Source: Hevea brasiliensis (Eukaryota > Streptophyta > Magnoliopsida > Malpighiales > Euphorbiaceae). From it: a stretch of DNA of 64,000 bases. The notes beneath the pieces were generated by a model. The model had not been told where the DNA came from, made no database searches, and saw nothing but the letters and a program-made list of their open reading frames with translations. Location of the stretch: assembly GCF_030052815.1 (NCBI RefSeq), contig NC_079505.1:64465399-64529398 (forward strand), written 5' to 3'. This document shows, piece by piece, positions 57,470 through 64,000 of this stretch; the first letter of the stretch is position 1, and every line of letters begins with the position of its first letter. Both the position numbers and the translations under genes were made by a program.

Positions 57470-58721
57470 CAAACGTTTGGCCATTTATTATATTAGAGCA
57501 TGAGGGTGGCCGAACGTATGTGATTTAGAAGTATTTGTGAAATTGATGTATTGCCAACCATATATGATGATTTGTGATGATTTGAAATGTTCGTTTATTT
57601 GAATGGAAATTATTTTAAAATTATTTTAAAACCATAGTTGGCATGACAAACTTTAATTGCTTCCCTCACTTTATGAGGTTGAGATTGGATATGTTCCTCC
57701 TCCACTTGTAGGGTTGAGAATGGTTATATTATCCTCCCTTTCTGGTTTACCAATTGAGGTTGAGATCAGATGGGTGCACTCATATTTGCTAGTTAGCTTT
57801 GCTTCCCTCATTAGTTTCGGCTAGATGGGGTTGAGATAGCTTTGTCATTGTGTACAACACGGCATTGATTAGAAATTTTGTGTCATTGCTTAAACTGTGA
57901 AATGTTGGCAACACTGGTTATTTTTAAATGTTATCATAAATGTGTTGTTGAAAATAAATGATTTGTTGATGATTGTGAATATTATTATTTTCATGTTTCA
58001 TGGAAATTTGAACATATAAAATACTTTGTTATGGTTTGACATTTGATGTTTTATGGTTGTTTCATAAATTGATGGTTGTGCACCACTGAGTCCTTATACT
58101 TAGTGATGGCTATTTTTATGTTGTTACAGGTAGAGGAAAAGAAAAGATAGCTGAGTGAGCATAGTAGAAGCCATATTTATTTTACAAGCGGGGTACAATT
58201 CTTGGTTTACTCTTTCAAATTTTATTTCAGATGTAAATAATGACTATATGTATGTAAGAATTATTTGAGCAGTTATACAAAAGTGATGTAATATTATTTT
58301 ATTGATATCAAATGAATATAAATTTGTAAGAATGTATTTCTTTTGGTTGTGAATGAAGAAAAGCATTTGATGAAATGTTGATTGGATGAATTTGTGATAT
58401 ACATATATTGCTATAGGTTTTGTTTAACAGGTTTAAAATTTTTGGGTAGTTAAATTTTTAGCCGTCACCACGTCGAATTTTTATCAAATTTCTTCAAGTT
58501 TTAAAAATGCTTATTTATTTTCTTAATTAATTTTTTGGTATTTTTCTTAAACCTTAGAATAACTATTAAACTTTTTATCAATAAGCTTAATTTAAAAATG
58601 AATTTGAAATCGTTAAATCCCTTATAATATGTTTAATGGATTATCGTTTGAGAGTGTTTCGATAATTTATTAAGCATATTACAAGAGCATGTCATATCTT
58701 ATGAAATGGTAAGGTATAACA
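57470..58721 (+). repeat. Element F 5' LTR, right part
   Basis: Ends GGTAAGGTATAACA before the PBS. It carries the stem-loop CACTGAGT/ACTTAGTG at 58084-58105. The final 0.43 kb is repeated at about 60066-60498. The left end is cut by A. Confidence 0.8.
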
Positions 58722-58729
58722 TGTTTTGG

Positions 58730-58741
58730 TGGTATCAGAGC
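58730..58741 (+). promoter_or_regulatory. Element F primer binding site (initiator Met tRNA)
   Basis: TGGTATCAGAGC eight bases after the LTR end, same spacing as in E. Confidence 0.88.
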
Positions 58742-58898
58742 AAGATTTGAGTTATATACTAAAAATATTTTCTTAATAAGCATAACTGCTCAAATGTTAT
58801 AAATTGATACATATAGCATATTACATCATGAAAATGAACTCACGAGTAGATTTTCTTATGTTGGTTATTCTGGGAGGTAGAAATCTTTGTGTGGTAGT

Positions 58899-60048
58899 AT
58901 GGAAGAGGGAGATAACTTTGCGGAACAATCCGTAGCAGCTGAAGTTCGAGGAGAGGCCCCAGCCCCTCAAGGTGCAGAAGAGCCAGCTAAGTAAGCCCCT
59001 CCAGTGCAGTTTCCTGCTTAATTTGCCCAGTAGATGGCTATATTTTTCCAACAAATGGCTGGTAATGTACAAGCCTAACCCCCCACTGAGGCAATATGAG
59101 AAGCTAATGAAGTATGGAGCTACTGAATTAAGGGTACCGTAGACCCACTGGAGGCAAAACAGTGGTTAGAAAGAATGGACAGAGTTTTTAATAAGCTATA
59201 GTGTACAAATGCATTGAGATTTGAGTATGCAATTTCATTGCTTCAAGGGGACGCCTATGAGTGGTGGAAAACTATTCCAAATAGTCTGATGGAGCCTCGT
59301 ATTTTGACGTGGGGTGATTTTCTTAGAGAATTCAAATAGAAGTATATCCCTAACATCTATGTTGATATGAAGCTCCAGGAATTTCTAGGTTTGAGATAGA
59401 AAGACAAGACAGTAGTAGAGTATGAAAGAGAGTTCTCCCGATTGAGTCACTAAGCAGGAGGCCTACTTACTACCAGCAGAGACAGGTGTAAGAGGTTTGA
59501 GGCAGGCTTGAGACTGAGCATTAGGAAGCAAGTAGTGGGCTTCCGGTACGTGAATTTCTCATATTTGGTTTCATAGGCTCTCGAGCTAGAGAGAGTAGAA
59601 CTTGAGGAGACAATGGAGAAGGGACTGAGAGAGAAAGAAAAGAGTGTGAAGATGAATGTTCAGAGTACAAGTAGTGGTTCAGAGAAGAGGAAGAGTTTTG
59701 GGGGACCTAGTACCCAGAGATTTGGCAAAGGCAGATTATTAGTGCTGAGGCCAACCAGACCTAGTCAACAGATGTCCAGAGGATCATTGTCTGTACGCAC
59801 ATGTGAGACCTGTGGCAAGATGCATGGGGGAATATATTTTAAGGCTACAGGAGCTTGCTATAACTATGGACATACTAGACACTTTGCCAGAGATTGTACC
59901 AGTGCACACAGACCTATGCCCTATACTATAGCAGAGGAGTCAGTTCAGGGTTCTACCCCAAGAGTTTCAAAGTTTGCTAGAAGAGGTAGAGGTAGAGGCC
60001 GAACCAGTACTATCACTAGTCAGGGTACACATTTTTGTCTAATTTGAT
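58899..60048 (+). pseudogene. gag: Element F gag (broken)
   Basis: The ATG at 58899 starts MEEGDNFAEQSVAAEVRGEA; stops follow after about 31 codons. The Retrotrans_gag core reads EAEQWLERMDRVF-like sequence, FEYAISLLQGDAYEWWKTIP and WGDFLREFK. The open 3' part (59613-60047) has CETCGKMHGGIYFKATGACY and a knuckle CYNYGHTRHFARDC in which the second Cys is Tyr (E keeps CYNC). A basic RGRGRGR tail follows. Translation ends at TGA 60045, where the sequence jumps into LTR. Confidence 0.85.
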
Positions 60049-60065
60049 TATAAATTTGTAAGAAT

Positions 60066-60498
60066 GAATGTTATTTTATTGATATCAAATGAATGTAAAT
60101 TTGTAAGAATGTATTTCTTTTAGTTGTGAATGAAGAAAAGCATTTGACGAAATGTTGATTTGATGAATTTGTGATATACATATATTGCTACAGGTTTTGT
60201 TTAACATATTTAAAATTTTTGGGTAGTTGAATTTTTAGCCATCACCACGTCAAATTTTCATCAAATTTCTTTAAGTTTTAAAAGTGCTTATTTATTTTCT
60301 TAATTAATTTTATGGTATTTTTCTTAAACCTTAGAATAACTATTAAACTTTTTATCGATAAGTTTAATTTAAAAATGAATTTGAAATCTTTAAATTCCTT
60401 GTAATATATTTAATGGATTATCGGTAGAGTGTGTTTCAGTAATTCATTAAGCATATTACAGGAGCATCTCATATCTTATGAAAGGGTAAGGTGTGATA
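60066..60498 (+). repeat. Element F 3' LTR fragment
   Basis: Direct repeat of about 58289-58721 (TATTTTATTGATATCAAATG onward), ending GGTAAGGTGTGATA. The rest of the 3' LTR, the PPT and any pol are deleted. Confidence 0.82.
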
Positions 60499-60501
60499 GG
60501 T

Positions 60502-61790
60502 AAAGAGGTGTTTTTAAAGTTCATAATAATAGCTACGTCGGTGTATGCCATGGCCTATTTTCGCCCTCCAAAATCAATGTGCTAGGATATGAACAGAGTG
60601 ATAGCAACTTTCTAGTGGGGATAAGTCAAAGAAGAGAGAAAAATGCATCAGATTACATGAAATCACTTGTGTGACTATAAATTTTAGGGAGGGATTGGAA
60701 TTCAAGATATTGAAGTATTCAATATGACCCTTTTGGCAAAACAAGGGAGGAGAATTTTGCTAACCCACAATCTCTTTTAGCCAGGGTACTTAAAAGAAAA
60801 TATTTTCCTTTTACCTTAATTATGGAAATAGGTTTGGGTCGCAATCCATCTTGGGGATGGCATAACATTTTTTGAGGAAGGAAGATTCTCTAACAAAAAG
60901 TGAGATGGCAGGTTATTAATGGGGAATCAGTGCTTTGCAAAGTACATAATTAGGTACCATAATCGGGTACCAAAATGCTTTCCATAACCACCAAAGAAAA
61001 GACACAATCATGAGGAAGATGTAGTTTGGGTAGCTTAGCTAATGCACCCAAGTCAACCAGCATGGAACTTACAAAAGCTTGGGGCTAATTTTTATGAAGA
61101 ATATGTCAAACATATCCTCGCAATTCCAGTAGCTCTCTTTTAAAAGGAAGATAAATTAGCATGGCATTTCACTAGGAACAGTGATTATGCAATTAAGTCA
61201 GGTTATGTCTTTACCAAAAATATTTTGAATGGCCATTATAAAGACATACAAGTATGACCGGGTCTTAATAGCCAAGTAGCTTTAGCTCACTTTTGGAGGT
61301 GTATATGGAAGCTGAATGTGCCAAAGAAAGTATCAATTTTTTTGTGGAAGCTTCTTAAAGATCATCTCTCTACTAAAGAACTACTCAATAGGAGAATCTT
61401 GCATGTCTAAAGAGAGTGTGACTTTTGCAATAGAGTTGAATCTTCAAAACACCTCTTTTTTAATTATCTAAGAGCTATTGAAGTATGGATTCATTCTACT
61501 GTTAGGCTTCAATCCAATCTGCTAAACAGTGATAATATAAAAGACTTGTGAACAAAACTCCAAACTCAACTTCATGGCCACCCGAAAGGACATGACTTAT
61601 TGAGCACCACCGTCATCATACTTTGGCACATATGGAAGAGAAGAAATTTGCTCTTCTTCAATAAATAGGATCTAAACTTCCAAGAGAGCATTATTTTGGC
61701 ATTTAAGCGTAAGGAAGATTTTATGTTGGCTAACACTTCTATTGCTCCAATAATGGACTCCCTCCACCCTTTCCCTGTTAGTAGTATGCC
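60502..61790 (+). pseudogene. LINE (non-LTR retrotransposon) 3' fragment
   Basis: Broken frames match the C-terminal part of plant L1-type ORF2: ATSVYAMACF, NRVIANFWWG, FQGGIGIQDIEVFNMTLLAK (RT thumb region), then SDYAIKSGYVF, FWRCIWKLNVPKKVSIFLWK and LLKDHLSTKELLNRRI with a CDFC knuckle, which is the zf-RVT region, and TTVIILWHIWKRRNLLFFN. The RT catalytic part is absent, so this is a 5'-truncated copy, as is usual for LINEs. It begins right after F. Confidence 0.82.
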
Positions 61791-62493
61791 CTAGAGTATA
61801 TCATTTTGTATGTATCTTGTACATATTTTATTAATAAAAGGCAATTTCACTTTTCCGTTTACATAATATATTTATGTGTAATAGAAAAGGTCCATTGATA
61901 TTTTATTAAAAATTATATTCTTAAGTTGTTAAGAATATGAGTGACAGTATTTCTAATACAAAGTATCATAAATTGGTTCACAATCGAGGACACTTCACAA
62001 AGGACATGACTTATCCAGAAAGATTGTAATCATGTTTGTTCCCAAGGTATTTATATGAGATATAAATAAGATGGAGTGGTGAGTCTCATGCTACATAACA
62101 AACATGATAGGCACTTATACATGATAAGTAGGCCGAACCAGTGACACATATGACAAGCACATGGAGTTTACTCTTGTCACTGTATTGTCATATATCATAT
62201 CAGTGCATATAATCTTTAGACCTGAGATAACATAGTTATCTTGTATATAGGTGGTTTGAGTTTGATACTGCTATCATACTTGTACTGTGTATGGGTATAT
62301 GAGCATGTGCTGGCTCCTACTAATTATATATGGAGATAGGTGTTGATCAAGATGGAATCCGTTACCCTAAGTAAATAGGGATAAAATCCTATGTTCATTT
62401 AATTGTTCTTGATGTTTCAAGTTCCTAGCCAGGACAAACAGATTTAGTCAGAAAAGAGTATCATAGCAAATAGGGTTTGACATTAACCATGAC
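61791..62493. other. Unclassified 0.7 kb AT-rich segment
   Basis: Starts around GTATGCCCTAGAGTATATCA and includes ATTAATAAAAGGCAATTTCA, a possible polyadenylation region. No open frame or known domain is seen. The style suggests an LTR or retroelement UTR cut by G at 62494, but this is a guess. Confidence 0.35.
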
Positions 62494-64000
62494 TGTAATA
62501 CCCCTATTTGTATAGCCTGGTATATTTCACTGTTCCGGTGACCGGAGTCGGTCCAGACAATTAAGGGGATTAGAACCACACTTAAGACAACTAGATAAAC
62601 CATAAATACAAATAATTAGTAATGTCCAATTAGTTAAGTATAAACAAGAAAAACAGAACATAAGAAGTTAAACGAGCCGAGAGTCACAGTGATGGGTGAC
62701 CTTCTCGGGAAAGACTGCGAAGTCATTTTAAACTCAAATTTCGAACCGTAAAATGTAACGTCGCGGTCCTTAGGACCCTTATAAACACAGTAGAAAAGAG
62801 AAAATCACAAAAAAGAACTGTTAAGCCAGTTAAAAAATTAGGTCAGGGAGCCAAAAGAAATATTGAATTTATTGCAAACCGGGATGAACCGGCGAAAGGC
62901 AATTTGGTCAATTGAACCTGAGAGCTGACTCCTGACCTAACTGTCAAATAAAATCGGAGAAAAGAAAATTTTGGAATTGAGAATTAAATTAAAGAACTAA
63001 AAAAAAAAAAGAAGGGAAAATGAAAAAGTTAAAAAGGTGCAGGAAGATGACATCATGCATGATATCATGCATGATGCCATAAATCCCATAATTAATAATT
63101 TGATTAAATGGATTTTTAGGTCTTCCATAAGACAAAAGACATAAAGAAAGAAAAAAATAAATAAATAAAACACAAAGTCTTCTTCTTCAAAACGTCACTT
63201 TCCCTCTCCCTCACATCTCCATAGTTAAACCTCCATTAAAGCTTGTCTTCAAGCTCTGAAACCCTTGCCAAATCCCAACTTCTTCCATAATCACTCCATA
63301 AAACCTTATTCCCTTCCCTTGAGAAAGAAATTTAACAAAAAAGAAAGAAGAAAAGAGGAGAAAAATTGAAGATTGGATATCAAAGTTGAGGTAAACACAT
63401 CAATTTGAAAGTTTGAGATTATTTGTTGTGTTTTTAGCTTGAATTACATGTAAATAAACTTAAAATAAAAAAAAATGTGTGAGGGACTAAACTAAAATTC
63501 GTCCAGCAGGGAGAGGAGATTGATTTGCATGAGTTTGATTGAGTTAAACATGTTAAAATGCTTGAATGAGTTGAAAGACTGTGTTTATATGCTTTGAATT
63601 AGTTAATTACAATGAATTAGTGTGGTTAGGGTTTGAGACCTAGGGTTTTGAGGCAAAAATTTTGGAGAAATTGGTAAATGATATATTTGACCTAATTTGA
63701 AGTGAAAAATGGTCATTTGTGACCAAATGAGGTGTGTTAGAAGTGTTGGAATTAAAAGCCAATTCGGATTGGATAAGGTCATGTGCTGGCAGCATGACCA
63801 AAATATCCTTTGAGGGACTAAAAATAAAATTTTACAAGTCCAATGGATATGGGAACAATTGGGGATGAAAATAGGTACTAAATGACACAATTTTCATTTA
63901 GGAAGCCTGCCCAAAAAGTGACTAAAACCTAGTGAACAAAGTGACCGAAGTCGAAAAATCGCAGGCTGCCCTGCACAAACTGACCAAATGAACAGTATTT
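62494..64000 (+). mobile_element. Element G: D-family LTR, 5' part (runs off the window)
   Basis: Starts TGTAATACCCCTATTTG and is collinear with D from 25620 to about 27120. It carries the U3 phrase at 62675-62701 and the duplicated TGACATCATGCA-like motif at 63048-63071. The five bases before it, ATGAC, are the expected left target duplication. Whether it is a solo LTR or a full element lies beyond the window. Confidence 0.9.

Larger units (their letters stand above)
57470..60498 (+). mobile_element. Element F: truncated gag-only chromovirus remnant
   Basis: A partial 5' LTR (57470-58721), PBS, broken gag (58899-60048) and a fragment of the 3' LTR (about 60066-60498). Its LTR resembles E in reverse orientation (the ATTGATnnGAAATTTTGTGTCA phrase near 57860), and gag is also E-like. 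No pol. The left end abuts the end of A, so A probably inserted into this LTR. Confidence 0.8.

Noticed and set aside
1..64000. Host genes, tRNA or rRNA genes
   Set aside because: Every long coding block is assigned to a retroelement; no tRNA cloverleaf, rRNA or exon-intron host gene pattern was seen.

Overview
The window is a stretch of plant (eudicot-type) nuclear heterochromatin made almost wholly of LTR retrotransposons inserted into one another. No host gene, tRNA, rRNA, CRISPR array or bacterial-style operon was found. The sequence is AT-rich. The recognisable coding blocks are Ty3/gypsy polyproteins of two plant-specific lineages: Tekay/Del-like chromoviruses (LTRs of 3-4 kb, initiator-Met tRNA primer site TGGTATCAGAGC, C-terminal chromodomain) and one very large Tat/Ogre-like element (5.6 kb LTRs, Arg-tRNA-type primer site, extra ORF1, second 'archaeal' RNase H). 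The species cannot be named from the sequence alone.

Layout, from outermost to innermost. Element F (57470-60498) is a broken gag-only chromovirus remnant. Element A (window start to 57469, + strand, Tekay-like) abuts it and probably inserted into its LTR. Element C (5149-53932, - strand, Ogre-like) sits in A's integrase gene, with target duplication GGCGA/AGCGA. Element B (20658-35870, + strand, Tekay-like) sits in ORF1 of C, with duplication TGTAA on both sides. Element E (40550-50798, - strand, gag-only chromovirus) sits in the 5' LTR of C, with duplication AACTT on both sides. Element D (25620-29163) is a 3.54 kb solo LTR in the protease gene of B, with duplication TCCAC on both sides. 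With the nested guests subtracted, C is about 23.3 kb, B about 11.7 kb, E 10.2 kb and A about 11 kb. To the right of F come a LINE 3' fragment (about 60502-61790), an unclassified 0.7 kb AT-rich segment, and the start of a second D-family LTR (element G, 62494 to the window end).

All polyproteins are decayed by stops, frameshifts and catalytic substitutions, but the domain order can be read. A and B: LTR, PBS, gag with CCHC knuckle, protease, RT, RNase H, integrase, chromodomain, PPT, LTR. C on the minus strand: 5' LTR, PBS, leader, ORF1 with coiled coil, gag, protease, linker, RT, degenerate RNase H, archaeal-type RNase H, integrase, tandem-repeat 3' UTR, PPT, 3' LTR.

Three features stand out. 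(1) Each 5.6 kb LTR of C carries, antisense to the element, a roughly 1.9 kb gene-like unit with its own TATA box. It encodes a protein resembling the plant 'putative gypsy type transposon' family followed by a coiled coil and an acidic tail, and it is divergent from the element's own TATA box. (2) A and B share a 72-74 bp intron-like interruption, exactly in phase, just after the catalytic Glu of integrase; without removal it would end the protein before the integrase C-terminus and chromodomain. (3) E has intact LTRs, PBS and PPT but only gag and a protease stub, so it is a non-autonomous gag-only element.
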